Notes: a model not told the origin generated them from the sequence alone. A stretch of 64,000 nucleotides of DNA from CAZNOG01 sp964574635 (GCA_964574635.1 CAZNOG010000007.1:1-64000); one strand, 5' to 3'; numbered from the stretch's first letter, positions 53,429 to 62,146 are shown. A program made the numbers and translations.

Positions 53429-54733
53429 TTACTTTTTCCGGAAAAATATCAGGATGGGAATGCCTTGCAAATTGAAGTTTTCCCGCAGTCGGTTTTCCAA
53501 AAACCGGCGATACGGCTCCTTGACGTACTGTGGCAAGTTGCAGAAAAACGCAAAGGCCACTTTGTGCGTGGGCAATTGCATCACGTACTTGATTTTCACG
53601 CTCTTGCCCTTGTAGGTGGGCGGTGGACTTTTGTCGATGATGGGCTGCAACACCTCGTTGAGTTTTGAGGTGGGAATGCGCGTGCGGAGGTTTTGGTACA
53701 CCTCCAGCGCTTTCTCCATGGCCTTGTGTATTCGCTGTTTGGTCAGTGCCGATGTGAAAACGATGGGGACGTCCGTAAATGGCGCGATTTGCTCCCGAAT
53801 GGCCTCTTCGAATTTTTTGGTGGAGTGTCCGTCTTTTTCCACCAGGTCCCACTTGTTGACCAGAATCACCACGCCTTTGCCGTTTTTTTCGATGGTGTGG
53901 AAGATGTTCAGGTCCTGTTTGGTCAAGCCCTCCGTGGCGTCGATGAGCAAGAGGCAGACGTCGCTGTTTTCGATGCTCCTCACGGAGCGCAGTACGGAGT
54001 AGTATTCGATGTCTTCCTTTACGCGGCTGCGGCGGCGGATTCCCGCCGTATCGACGATATAAAAATCGAAGCCGAAGGCGTTGTACCGCGTCAGGATGGA
54101 ATCCCTCGTGGTGCCGGCCTCATCGGTAACGATGTTTCTCTCTTGGCCGAGGAGGGCGTTGATCAGCGACGATTTTCCCACGTTGGGTTTTCCCACCACG
54201 GCGATGCGGGGCAGGTCGTCGTCATCCGGCGCTGCGTCTTCGGGAAGTTGTTCCACCAAAGCGTCGAGCATATCGCCCGTACCGCCGCCGCTGGCCGCGG
54301 AGATGCAGTACACGTCGCCCAGGCCCAGTCCGTAAAATTCTCCCGCTTGCAAAATGCGGTCGCTGGTATCCACTTTGTTGGCCACGACCATTACGGGTTT
54401 ATTGGCTTTTCTGAGCATTTGCGCCACGGCGTGGTCGTGGTCGGTGATGCCCGTGTTTACGTCCACCACGAACAGGATGAGGTTGGCCTCGTCGATGGCC
54501 AGCTCCACCTGCCTTTTGATTTCTTCTTCGAAGACATCTTCGCTATTGATGGTGTAGCCGCCGGTGTCGATCACCGAAAACTCCCGCCCGATCCATTCGG
54601 CCTTGCCGTAGTGGCGGTCGCGGGTGACGCCGCTGGTCGGGTCGACGATGGCCGACCGACTTTCGGTCAAGCGGTTGAACAGGGTGGACTTGCCCACGTT
54701 GGGGCGTCCTACGATGGCGACGATATTGCTCAT
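53429..54733 (-). CDS. der: Double-GTPase ribosome assembly factor Der (EngA)
   Basis: A 434-residue protein with two tandem GTPase domains and a KH-like C-terminus, acting in 50S subunit assembly. Domain 1 has GRPNVGKST near residue 9, DTGGYT and NKVDTSD; domain 2 has GKPNVGKSS, DTAGIRRRSRVKE and NKWDLVEK. The frame is open far upstream, but the family begins at ATG 54733, which shares one base with the era stop (TAATG). Der and Era are thus coupled. Confidence 0.96.
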   Translation of the reverse strand: MSNIVAIVGRPNVGKSTLFNRLTESRSAIVDPTSGVTRDRHYGKAEWIGREFSVIDTGGYTINSEDVFEEEIKRQVELAIDEANLILFVVDVNTGITDHDHAVAQMLRKANKPVMVVANKVDTSDRILQAGEFYGLGLGDVYCISAASGGGTGDMLDALVEQLPEDAAPDDDDLPRIAVVGKPNVGKSSLINALLGQERNIVTDEAGTTRDSILTRYNAFGFDFYIVDTAGIRRRSRVKEDIEYYSVLRSVRSIENSDVCLLLIDATEGLTKQDLNIFHTIEKNGKGVVILVNKWDLVEKDGHSTKKFEEAIREQIAPFTDVPIVFTSALTKQRIHKAMEKALEVYQNLRTRIPTSKLNEVLQPIIDKSPPPTYKGKSVKIKYVMQLPTHKVAFAFFCNLPQYVKEPYRRFLENRLRENFNLQGIPILIFFRKK

Positions 54734-55617
54734 TACCGATTTTTGTATCCGTAGGCTTTCAGCCTGTTTTCCTTGTTTCTCCATCCCGCGTCCACCTTCA
54801 CCCGCAGCTCGAGGAATACCTTGCCGTCGATGAACTTTTCGATGTTCAGGCGCGACTCCATGCCCACGCGCTTGAGTTTTTCGCCCTTGTGGCCGATGAG
54901 GATTCCTTTTTGCGACTTCCTTTCCACGTAGATCACGGCCAAGATCCTCGTGATGTGCTCTTCTTCCTTGTACTCCTCCACCTCCACTTGCACCGAGTAG
55001 GGAATTTCTTTTTGGTAGTGGCTGAGAATGCGCTCGCGGATGATTTCCGACACGAAAAACCGCATGGGTCTGTCGGTGAGGGCGTCTTTCTCGAAGTAGG
55101 GCGGCGACTCGGGCAGGAGCTCGAGCACGCGGGCTTTGAGTTGTTCCACCCCGAAACCGTGCATGGCCGACATGGGGATGATCTCCGCCTTTGGAAAACG
55201 CTCGGCGCACTGCGCCACGCTTTCCTCGACTTTCTCTTGGTCGCTGAGGTCGATTTTGTTCAATACCGCGATCAAGGGGATGTCCATGTCGTTCAGGATC
55301 GCGTCCAAACCGTGGAAGTCGGTATTTTTGTCCGTCACGTCGATCATGAACACGATGATGTCGGCATCGCGGAGCGCGCTCCTTACGGCGGCCATCATTT
55401 CGCTCTGCAGGGAGTATTTGGGATCGAGGATGCCCGGCGTGTCGCTGTACACCACCTGGTGGTCGTCGTCGTTTACGATGCCGACGATGCGGTGCCGAGT
55501 GGTTTGAGCCTTGGGATTGATGATGGAAAGGCGTTCACCCACAAGCGCGTTCATCAGTGTGGACTTGCCGGCGTTGGGCCGTCCGAGTATGTTGACAAAG
55601 CCTGCCTTGTGCGCCAT
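54733..55617 (-). CDS. era: GTPase Era
   Basis: A 294-residue GTPase that binds the 3' end of 16S rRNA in 30S maturation. G1 is GRPNAGKST, G2 region KAQTTRHRI, G3 DTPGIL, G4 NKID, and the KH domain has GHKGEKLKRVG. The start is ATG 55617 (MAHKAGFVNILGRPN); upstream in-frame codons to 55671 run into the tRNA promoter. It is followed by der with a one-base overlap. Confidence 0.96.
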   Translation of the reverse strand: MAHKAGFVNILGRPNAGKSTLMNALVGERLSIINPKAQTTRHRIVGIVNDDDHQVVYSDTPGILDPKYSLQSEMMAAVRSALRDADIIVFMIDVTDKNTDFHGLDAILNDMDIPLIAVLNKIDLSDQEKVEESVAQCAERFPKAEIIPMSAMHGFGVEQLKARVLELLPESPPYFEKDALTDRPMRFFVSEIIRERILSHYQKEIPYSVQVEVEEYKEEEHITRILAVIYVERKSQKGILIGHKGEKLKRVGMESRLNIEKFIDGKVFLELRVKVDAGWRNKENRLKAYGYKNR

Positions 55618-55630
55618 TTTTCCTCCGCGA

Positions 55631-55662
55631 TTTGGTAGACAAAGAAACAAAATATATATTTG
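55631..55662 (+). promoter_or_regulatory. Promoter of tRNA-fMet
   Basis: TTTG (55631-55634), 20 bases, then TATATTTG (55655-55662) is an exact match to the Bacteroidota consensus, the best promoter in the window. +1 would be near 55669, 58 bases before the mature tRNA; a 7-bp hairpin (ACCACTC/GAGTGGT, 55692-55710) lies in that leader. Confidence 0.8.
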
Positions 55663-55726
55663 CACTCCCAAGTCGGAAACGCCGACACGAAACCACTCCC
55701 CGAGAGTGGTACCAAGGGAAAGATAT

Positions 55727-55799
<73 letters not shown>

Positions 55800-55804
55800 C
55801 AAAG

Positions 55805-55834
55805 AAAAAGCCATCTCTTCGGAGGTGGCTTTTT
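55805..55834. terminator. Bidirectional terminator between tRNA-fMet and metK
   Basis: AAAAAGCCATCTC pairs with GAGGTGGCTTTTT (one T-G wobble) across a TTCG tetraloop. T-runs on both strands let it serve the tRNA (+) and metK (-). Confidence 0.9.
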
Positions 55835-55882
55835 CATTTTGGGGTCGGGAGTGAAAATCGGCGATTCCCTCGCCACGCGCTG

Positions 55883-57181
55883 TCAGAGATCGAAGGCCTC
55901 TTTGATCGTTTCCACCGCGTCGAGTTTTTCCCAGGTAAACAGTTCGACTTCCAGCGTCTTGGTTTCGACCGAGCCGTTTACGTTTCGAGAAAAAGTTTTT
56001 TTCACCGTTTCGGGTGTGCGGCCCATGTGTCCGTAAGCGGCGGTTTCGCCGTAGATGGGCAGGCGCAACTGCAGTGACTTTTCTATGAAGCCCGGCCTCA
56101 GGTCGAAAATGCTTTTCACCCTTTTGGCGATTTCACCGTCGGGGATATTCACCTTGGAGGTGCCGTAGGTATCGATGAAGATGCCTGTGGGTTCCACCAC
56201 GCCGATGGCGTAGGAGAGCTGAACCAGCACCTGATCGGCTACGCCGGCGGCCACGAGGTTTTTGGCGATGTGCCGGGCCGCGTAAGCCGCGGAACGGTCC
56301 ACTTTGCTCGGGTCCTTTCCGCTGAACGCCCCGCCGCCGTGGGCTCCCTTTCCACCGTATGTGTCGACGATGATCTTCCTTCCGGTAAGACCCGAGTCGC
56401 CGTGGGGACCGCCGATCACGAATTTTCCCGTGGGGTTGATCAGGTATTTGATGGTGCCGTCGAAGAGTTTTTGTAGGTGGGGAGGAAGCTGGTTTTTTAC
56501 CCTCGGGATGAGGATGTTGCGGAGGTCGCGATTGATGCGTTCACCCATCTCGGCGTCGGCCCGATCCCTCGCTTCTTTGGTGGCTGAGTCCGGTTGTACG
56601 AACTCGTCGTGCTGGGTGGATATGACGATGGTTTCGATGCGTTGTGGCACGTGGTCGTCCGAATATTCGATGGTGACCTGTGCTTTGGCGTCGGGGCGCA
56701 AGTATTTGATTTCGTCGTTTTCCCTCCGCAGGGCCGCGAGTTCCCGCAAGATGCGGTGCGACAAATCCAGCGCGAGGGGCATGTAATTTTCGGTTTCGTT
56801 GGTGGCGTAGCCGAACATCATTCCCTGGTCGCCGGCGCCTTGCGTTTCGGGATTTCCGCGGTCCACGCCCCGGTTGATGTCCGGGCTTTGTTCGTGCAGC
56901 GCGCTCAGCACCCCACAGGAATCGCCTTCGAATTTGTATTCGGACTTGGTGTAGCCGATTCGGTTGATTACTTCGCGCGCCACTTGCTGCACGTCGATGT
57001 ACGTGTTCGATTTTATTTCACCCGCCAAAATGACCTGTCCGGTGGTCACCAGCGTTTCACAGGCCACTTTGCTGTGGGGATCGAATGCGAGGAAGTTGTC
57101 TAGTACGGCATCTGAAATTTGGTCTGCGATCTTGTCGGGGTGTCCTTCGGATACGGATTCCGAGGTAAATGAATACGGCAT
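55883..57181 (-). CDS. metK: S-adenosylmethionine synthetase
   Basis: A 432-residue enzyme making SAM from methionine and ATP. The N-terminal SVSEGHPDKIADQISDAVLD, the central GAGDQGMMFGYA and the C-terminal IVDTYGGKGAHGGGAFSGKDPSKVDRSAAY-type region (GGGAFSGKDPSKVDRS) hold the substrate and metal residues. The length is slightly above E. coli (384), due to small insertions usual in Bacteroidota. The leader of about 105 bases has a hairpin (57262-57278), but no known SAM riboswitch was recognised. Confidence 0.98.
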   Translation of the reverse strand: MPYSFTSESVSEGHPDKIADQISDAVLDNFLAFDPHSKVACETLVTTGQVILAGEIKSNTYIDVQQVAREVINRIGYTKSEYKFEGDSCGVLSALHEQSPDINRGVDRGNPETQGAGDQGMMFGYATNETENYMPLALDLSHRILRELAALRRENDEIKYLRPDAKAQVTIEYSDDHVPQRIETIVISTQHDEFVQPDSATKEARDRADAEMGERINRDLRNILIPRVKNQLPPHLQKLFDGTIKYLINPTGKFVIGGPHGDSGLTGRKIIVDTYGGKGAHGGGAFSGKDPSKVDRSAAYAARHIAKNLVAAGVADQVLVQLSYAIGVVEPTGIFIDTYGTSKVNIPDGEIAKRVKSIFDLRPGFIEKSLQLRLPIYGETAAYGHMGRTPETVKKTFSRNVNGSVETKTLEVELFTWEKLDAVETIKEAFDL

Positions 57182-57292
57182 ATGTTCAGTATGGGGTTTT
57201 TTGTCGATGTGATCTCAACGCCGGAAGGGGATGGCGGCCAATCGTTTGTTTCACTGCCTGAAAGGGGTTCAACCCCTTCACCTCCGGTGTGG

Positions 57293-57300
57293 CAAATGTA
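57293..57300 (-). promoter_or_regulatory. -7 box of metK
   Basis: TACATTTG on the minus strand matches TAnnTTTG exactly; +1 near 57286 gives a leader of about 105 bases. Confidence 0.4.
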
Positions 57301-57325
57301 GCAAATTTGATTCGCGGCGTTCCGG

Positions 57326-58228
57326 TCATGTGGTCAATGTCTTGAAAATGTCTTCCAATCTCCGCTCTTCCTTTTTCATCTCTTCCACAACCAAATTTCG
57401 GGAGGCCGTAAATCGGCTGATGGTGCCGCCTAGGGATTTTCCCTTGTGGCCGTGGATGCGGAATTTCCCTTCGGCGATGATCTCCACGCGGCTCACGCCT
57501 TCGAGGTTGCGCAGCGCGCGAACGTCGAGTGTTCCGCTCACGTGGAGGTAGATGGTTTCCACTTCTGTTTCCGCCTTCAACCCGGCCACGGAACTGTCGG
57601 CCACCAATTCTCCGCGCTTGATGATGATCACGCGGTCGCAAATGGCTTCCACCTCCTGCATGATGTGGGTGCTCAGCAACACGGTTTTCTCTTTTCCGAT
57701 GCGCCGAATCAATCCGCGGATGTCGTCGAGTTGGTTGGGGTCCAGACCCGAAGTGGGTTCGTCGAGGATGAGCACTTCCGGATCGTGGATCAACGCCTGG
57801 GCCAAACCCACGCGCTGACGGTACCCTTTGGAAAGTTCCCCGATCTGCTTGTGGCTTTCCACCTGCAGGCCCACCAATTCGATCATCTCTTCCACCCTCG
57901 CCTTTTTGTTCTTCAAACCGTACATGCCGGCCACGAAGCGAAGGTACTCGCGGATGTACATTTCCGGGTAGAGGGGATTGTTTTCCGGCAGGTACCCCAC
58001 TTTTCGGCGCACCTGGATGGATTGTTTCCGCACGTCGTGCCCGGCCACCGTCACCTCGCCCTCGCTCGCCGGCAAGTAGCAGGTGATGATCTTCATCATG
58101 GTGGACTTTCCGGCGCCGTTGGGGCCCAAAAAGCCCACGATTTCCCCCCGTTCCACGGAAAAGGAAACGTCGCGAAGCGCGGCTTGGGCGCCGTAAAATT
58201 TGGTGATGTTTTTTGCGGATATGGACAT
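57326..58228 (-). CDS. gldA: Gliding motility ABC transporter ATPase GldA
   Basis: A 300-residue ABC ATPase. Walker A is GPNGAGKST, the signature ELSKGYRQRVGLAQAL is the form seen in GldA/DrrA-like proteins, Walker B is VLILDEPTSGLDPNQ and the H-loop is STHIMQEVEA. The N-terminus (ISAKNITKFYGAQAALRDVSF) and the YLPENNPLYPEMYIREYL block closely match F. johnsoniae GldA from memory. Its membrane partners GldF and GldG are not in this window. GldA is needed for gliding in F. johnsoniae but absent from many T9SS bacteria. Confidence 0.88.
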   Translation of the reverse strand: MSISAKNITKFYGAQAALRDVSFSVERGEIVGFLGPNGAGKSTMMKIITCYLPASEGEVTVAGHDVRKQSIQVRRKVGYLPENNPLYPEMYIREYLRFVAGMYGLKNKKARVEEMIELVGLQVESHKQIGELSKGYRQRVGLAQALIHDPEVLILDEPTSGLDPNQLDDIRGLIRRIGKEKTVLLSTHIMQEVEAICDRVIIIKRGELVADSSVAGLKAETEVETIYLHVSGTLDVRALRNLEGVSRVEIIAEGKFRIHGHKGKSLGGTISRFTASRNLVVEEMKKEERRLEDIFKTLTT

Positions 58229-58238
58229 GGCGAAGCGA

Positions 58239-58246
58239 CAAATTTA
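58239..58246 (-). promoter_or_regulatory. -7 box of gldA
   Basis: TAAATTTG on the minus strand matches TAnnTTTG exactly, but +1 near 58232 would leave only about 4 bases before the ATG, so the mRNA would be nearly leaderless. Confidence 0.35.
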
Positions 58247-58326
58247 CGATTAATTGGTCGTGGGCGCGCCGTACTTCCCTCTCCCTTGGAGCATGTGCAC
58301 GAAAGGAAAGAATTACCTTCGCGGGG

Positions 58327-59253
58327 ATGAAGAGAGGAAGAGTCATAAAAAGCACCGGCAGCCGATACGTGGTGGAGACCGAATCCGGCGAGATGTTGGA
58401 CTGCGGCATCCGTGGTCGCCTGCGCACGAGGGGACTGCGATCCACCAATCCGGTGGCCGTGGGCGATTGGGTGAAGGTGGAAAATTGGGAGGAAGACCCG
58501 GTGATCGTCGACTTCGAAAAGCGGAAGAATTACATCGTCCGCCGATCGGTCAACCTCTCCAAAGAGAGCCACATCATCGCATCCAACATCGACCTCGCCG
58601 TGGTGATCGCCACCATGAGCCACCCCCGCACCTTACCGGTCTTCATCGACCGCATATGCGTGTCCGCCGAAGCCTACCACATCCCCGTGGCGGTGGTGTT
58701 CAACAAGGTGGACCTCCTCGCCGAAGGGGAAAGGGAAATCGTCCGCGAATTTTTGGACGTATATGACCGACTCGGGTACCAAACGCTCGAATGCTCGGCG
58801 ACCACCGGCGAAGGAATGGAAAGGTTCAAAAACCTTTTGAGGTCGAAAGTCAGCGTGTTTTCCGGCCATTCCGGCGTGGGGAAGTCCACGCTGATCAACA
58901 CACTCGACCCGAAAGTCAATTTGCGCGTGGGGGAAATATCCGACGTGCACCTCACGGGCAAGCACACCACCACCCACGCCGAACTCGTGAAACTGGATTT
59001 CGGCGCGTACGTGGTCGACACCCCCGGGATCCGGGGATTCGGATTGGTGCACTTGGAGCCGGAGGAAATCGCGGGGTATTTCCCCGAAATGAGAAAGTTG
59101 CTGCCCGAATGCCGCTTCCACAACTGCCTCCACCTCCACGAGCCGGGGTGCGCGGTAAAGGAAGCCTTGGAAACCGGGGAAGTGGCTTCCACACGGTACG
59201 ACAGTTATTTGGGCATGGTGGAAGACGCCGAAAACGAACAAAGTTACAGGTAA
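58327..59253 (+). CDS. rsgA: Ribosome small-subunit GTPase RsgA
   Basis: A 308-residue circularly permuted GTPase for late 30S assembly. The OB-fold N-terminus is followed by G4 (FNKVDLL), then G1 (GHSGVGKST), then G3 (DTPGIRGFG), the order that marks RsgA. The C-terminal zinc motif is CRFHNCLHLHEPGC. ATG 58327 is chosen; the open frame upstream is not family-like. The stop overlaps dtd by one base (TAATG). Confidence 0.95.
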   Translation: MKRGRVIKSTGSRYVVETESGEMLDCGIRGRLRTRGLRSTNPVAVGDWVKVENWEEDPVIVDFEKRKNYIVRRSVNLSKESHIIASNIDLAVVIATMSHPRTLPVFIDRICVSAEAYHIPVAVVFNKVDLLAEGEREIVREFLDVYDRLGYQTLECSATTGEGMERFKNLLRSKVSVFSGHSGVGKSTLINTLDPKVNLRVGEISDVHLTGKHTTTHAELVKLDFGAYVVDTPGIRGFGLVHLEPEEIAGYFPEMRKLLPECRFHNCLHLHEPGCAVKEALETGEVASTRYDSYLGMVEDAENEQSYR

Positions 59254-59705
59254 TGCGCGCGGTGGTTCAACGGGTAAGCGAAGCCGCCGTGGACATCGGC
59301 GGCAAAAGGGTGGGCGAGATCGGCACCGGGCTGCTGGTCTTGCTGGGCGTGGAAGACGCCGACACCCGTGAGGACGCCGAATGGCTGGCGAGAAAAATCG
59401 CCGCATTGCGCGTGTTCGACGACGCCGAAGGGGTGATGAACCTCTCGGTAAACGAGGTGGGTGGAAGTGTGTTGGTGGTAAGCCAATTCACCCTCCACGC
59501 AAAAGTCAAAAAGGGATCGCGGCCCTCGTACATTCGCGCCGCAAAACCTGATACCGCCGTGCCCTTGTACGAGTATTTCGTCGGGATTTTACGCACCGCC
59601 GTGAAGGGAGGCGTGGAAACCGGAGAGTTCGGCGCCGACATGAAAGTAAGCCTCCTAAACGACGGGCCGGTAACCATCTGGATAGACACCAAAAACAAGG
59701 AATGA
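59253..59705 (+). CDS. dtd: D-aminoacyl-tRNA deacylase
   Basis: A 150-residue homodimeric enzyme that frees D-amino acids (and glycine mischarged on tRNA-Ala) from tRNA. Family motifs are MRAVVQRVSEAAV at the start, SQFTLHA, KKGSRPSYIRAA and the C-terminal LLNDGPVTIWIDT. Length is standard. It sits between rsgA (one-base overlap) and a MazG-like gene one base downstream, a frequent Bacteroidota trio. Confidence 0.95.
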   Translation: MRAVVQRVSEAAVDIGGKRVGEIGTGLLVLLGVEDADTREDAEWLARKIAALRVFDDAEGVMNLSVNEVGGSVLVVSQFTLHAKVKKGSRPSYIRAAKPDTAVPLYEYFVGILRTAVKGGVETGEFGADMKVSLLNDGPVTIWIDTKNKE

Positions 59706-59706
59706 C

Positions 59707-60036
59707 ATGGACTTGAAAACGATGCAACGCGAAGTGGACGAGTGGATAAAGACCTACGGCGTGCGGTATTTCGGGGAATTGACCAACATGGCCATCCTCA
59801 CCGAGGAGGTGGGGGAGCTGGCTAGGCTGATGGCGCGGAAGTACGGTGAGCAATCCTTCAAACCCGGGGCGAAGGAGGGAAGCATCGCCGATGAATTGGC
59901 GGATATTTTGTGGGTGGTGACTTGCTTGGCAAATCAAACCGGCGTGGATTTGGAAACGGCGGTACGGAAGAATTTCGAAAAGAAAACGCGTCGGGACGGC
60001 GATCGCCACCGACAGAATCCGAAATTGAAGGGATGA
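59707..60036 (+). CDS. MazG-like nucleotide pyrophosphohydrolase
   Basis: A 109-residue all-alpha NTP-PPase. The metal-binding pattern is visible: LTEEVGELARLMAR (E-E-x-x-E) in the first helix pair and DELADILWVVTCLANQ (E-x-x-D) in the second. Such proteins hydrolyse non-canonical or excess nucleoside triphosphates to monophosphates. The gene starts one base after dtd. The basic tail (KKTRRDGDRHRQNPKLK) is usual for this small group. Confidence 0.9.
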   Translation: MDLKTMQREVDEWIKTYGVRYFGELTNMAILTEEVGELARLMARKYGEQSFKPGAKEGSIADELADILWVVTCLANQTGVDLETAVRKNFEKKTRRDGDRHRQNPKLKG

Positions 60037-60137
60037 ATCGAAACTTTCGGCGCCCGGAATCGTACCAACAGCCGAATTCCGTCTCGTAGACCGAAGTGCC
60101 CGATACGGGATTCAGAAATCCTCAAATAAAACAGCAG

Positions 60138-60161
60138 ACCGCCCGAAAGGGCGGTTTTTTT
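60138..60161 (+). terminator. Terminator of rsgA-dtd-mazG-like
   Basis: ACCGCCC pairs with GGGCGGT across a GAAA tetraloop, followed by seven T residues. Confidence 0.9.
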
Positions 60162-60259
60162 GTGCCCGAATATCGTGTCTCCGCAATTTTGGGGTCAAAC
60201 GTCGGAAGGGAATTCCGATTCCCGGAGCACCGGGATGGCGCCCAATCATTCGCAGCCGT

Positions 60260-61756
60260 TTATTGGATCATGAGCTTTCCGGTGGTTCGCCGCCCTCGTC
60301 GGTCTTTGATGGAATGGAAGTACGGCCCTGGCGGCAGGGCGTCCAGATTTATGTCCGTGTGGGGTGAAGTAATCTCGACGGATTTGACCCGGCGGCCCCG
60401 CAGGTCCCACAAGGTAAACGTCGCGGGTGTCAGGTCGGGGTCCAGTTCCACCCGTACTCTGTCTTTGGCGGGGTTGGGGTGAATTCGCGGATCGTCGGTT
60501 CGGCGAACCTCCGTGGTGGCCGTGACGAGTTCGAAAGGAGTGCCCCATTCTTCACCGTTCAGGGAGGTGTACACGAGTTTGCGGAAATAATACTCGGTTC
60601 CGAATCCGCTTTCGCATTCGAAGTAGGGCCCTCCTTGGCCGCGGATGTATTTTTGCGCCGTGGTGCCCACGCAGAAGTCGTCGAGCACAGGGCCCACCCA
60701 ACATTCGGGGTCGACATTCGGCAAAGATTGCTGAAGGTTGGTCGTCTCGTCGTAAATCACCTTCGTGTCCGGGGATTCGCTCAACTGCGTGTAGTAATTG
60801 GTATAGGCCATATTTTCCCATTCCACGACGAAGGGGAGTTGGGACCACTGATCGAAAAGCGGATCGGAAGTGACCCAAAAATCCACCGTATCCACCGAAG
60901 AGGTGTCGTATTCCCACGAGGAAGGGCCGATCACGAATTGGTCGTAACTTTCTATGACCACGTAGTGAATACTGTCACCTACGGTTTGCCGATCGAGGTA
61001 ATGCAGGATGTAGTGCCGTTTGGTGTGTCCGTATTCAAGATCCGATTCACTGATGTGCAACTCGTCGCCCGGCTGAAAATCAAATACGTCCGTGCGGGTG
61101 AGGTTCCGTACACCGTACTCACTGCCTTCCCGCCCCACCAAATCGTATTCTCCAAAGCCCGCCGAGTAATATTGTTCGAATCCTTCGGGAAATGAGATGA
61201 AATTGACCGTGCGCGTGATGCCGTTGTGTTTGGATATGGCGATGGTTTTCTGGTTTATGAAGGCTTCAATTTCGTTGGAGTCGGCGTCGAGCGCTTGAAA
61301 CCCGATGTATCGCACCGAGTCCGGTTCCCCAAGCACGTACTCGGAAACCACGTCGTAAATGACCCCTCTCACCCTCATGTCACCCCCCTCGTATACCATC
61401 CAAGGGTCGTTCAGCGATCTTTGCATTTCAAGGTGGATGGGAGTGCCGTACCTGTTGTACAGGATTTGATGACCATCGCTCCCGACGCGAATTTTCGAAC
61501 CCATCCAAGAAGCGCCGTCTATGGTGAAGCAAGGGAACGCGTCGGGATAGCCCGGCCTGTTTCGTACCATTCGGGGCAAGAATTGCACTTGATCACCATC
61601 GTCGATGGCGGTGGAATCGACTCGGATGGCCCTCAACATTTCGCCATTGTCGAACAGGTGATAACCAGTATCGGCCATGACGCGGTACGACTGAGCTTGT
61701 ACGGAAACGGTCATCCAAGCGAAAAGGGAGAGCAGGATAGCGGCTTTCATCGGCAT
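60260..61756 (-). CDS. Secreted protein with T9SS sorting domain (cargo of unknown function)
   Basis: A 498-residue protein starting MPMKAAILLSLFAWMTVSVQAQ (Sec signal peptide); ATG 61750 is an alternative start. The last ~75 residues are a type A T9SS sorting domain: IHPNPAKDRVRVEL, FTLWDLRGRRVKS, LDALPPGPYFHSI and a KLMIQ end. T9SS would export it and either anchor or release it. The middle (about 25-420) is beta-rich with many Asp, Tyr and Trp, and two Cys-containing blocks (DPECWVGPVLDDFCVG), but no known enzyme motif. Role unknown. No operon partner is present. Confidence 0.85.
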   Translation of the reverse strand: MPMKAAILLSLFAWMTVSVQAQSYRVMADTGYHLFDNGEMLRAIRVDSTAIDDGDQVQFLPRMVRNRPGYPDAFPCFTIDGASWMGSKIRVGSDGHQILYNRYGTPIHLEMQRSLNDPWMVYEGGDMRVRGVIYDVVSEYVLGEPDSVRYIGFQALDADSNEIEAFINQKTIAISKHNGITRTVNFISFPEGFEQYYSAGFGEYDLVGREGSEYGVRNLTRTDVFDFQPGDELHISESDLEYGHTKRHYILHYLDRQTVGDSIHYVVIESYDQFVIGPSSWEYDTSSVDTVDFWVTSDPLFDQWSQLPFVVEWENMAYTNYYTQLSESPDTKVIYDETTNLQQSLPNVDPECWVGPVLDDFCVGTTAQKYIRGQGGPYFECESGFGTEYYFRKLVYTSLNGEEWGTPFELVTATTEVRRTDDPRIHPNPAKDRVRVELDPDLTPATFTLWDLRGRRVKSVEITSPHTDINLDALPPGPYFHSIKDRRGRRTTGKLMIQ

Positions 61757-61945
61757 TGGATTGATTTTGAATCGGAAAAGGTAAGCAAGATCATTCGCCG
61801 ATCCAAAGACGCCGGGGATTTTTTTGTGCGCGCCCGTTTTTAGGCTGGATGCGTTGGGCGTGTCCCCGAATCGTCGGCGAACCGAAAATCCGCTTAATTC
61901 TTTTGGCGGTTCGTCAATAGGTGAGTGGATCGCCCGTCCGTCGGG

Positions 61946-62084
61946 GTCGGGCTTTTCGGCTGTATCTGCGGGTGTGGCGGCGGCGGGGCGCAAGTGTGGA
62001 GGCGAGCTTTCTGCCGGTCGCTGCCTCCACACCGCGCCCCGCAACGCCGCCACACCCGCAGGATGCCGCCGACCGCCCTCACGC
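61946..62084 (+). repeat. Intergenic repeat family, copy F (clearest example)
   Basis: Order of parts: GGTCGGGCTTTTCGGCTG, arm from 61965 (CTGCGGGTGTGGCGGCG), inner arm GTGTGGAGGC with GCCTCCACAC, return arm CGCCGCCACACCCGCAG (to about 62061), then GGATGCCGCC and CCCTCACGC. The arms are exact over 17 bases. It lies in the 390-base divergent gap between the T9SS cargo gene and the ABC-F gene, just before the latter's promoter. Confidence 0.75.
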
Positions 62085-62117
62085 GAAGGCACGTTACCCT
62101 TCCCCGTTCCCTCTTCG

Positions 62118-62125
62118 TAACTTTG
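62118..62125 (+). promoter_or_regulatory. -7 box of the ABC-F gene at 62147
   Basis: TAACTTTG matches TAnnTTTG exactly; +1 near 62132 gives a 15-base leader. The repeat copy F ends 34 bases upstream. Confidence 0.5.
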
Positions 62126-62146
62126 GGGCCGAACGGCTGGAATCAC

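Noticed and set aside
57182..57290. SAM riboswitch in the metK leader
   Set aside because: There is a hairpin (57262-57278), but I could not find the conserved core of the SAM-I, SAM-II or other SAM classes.
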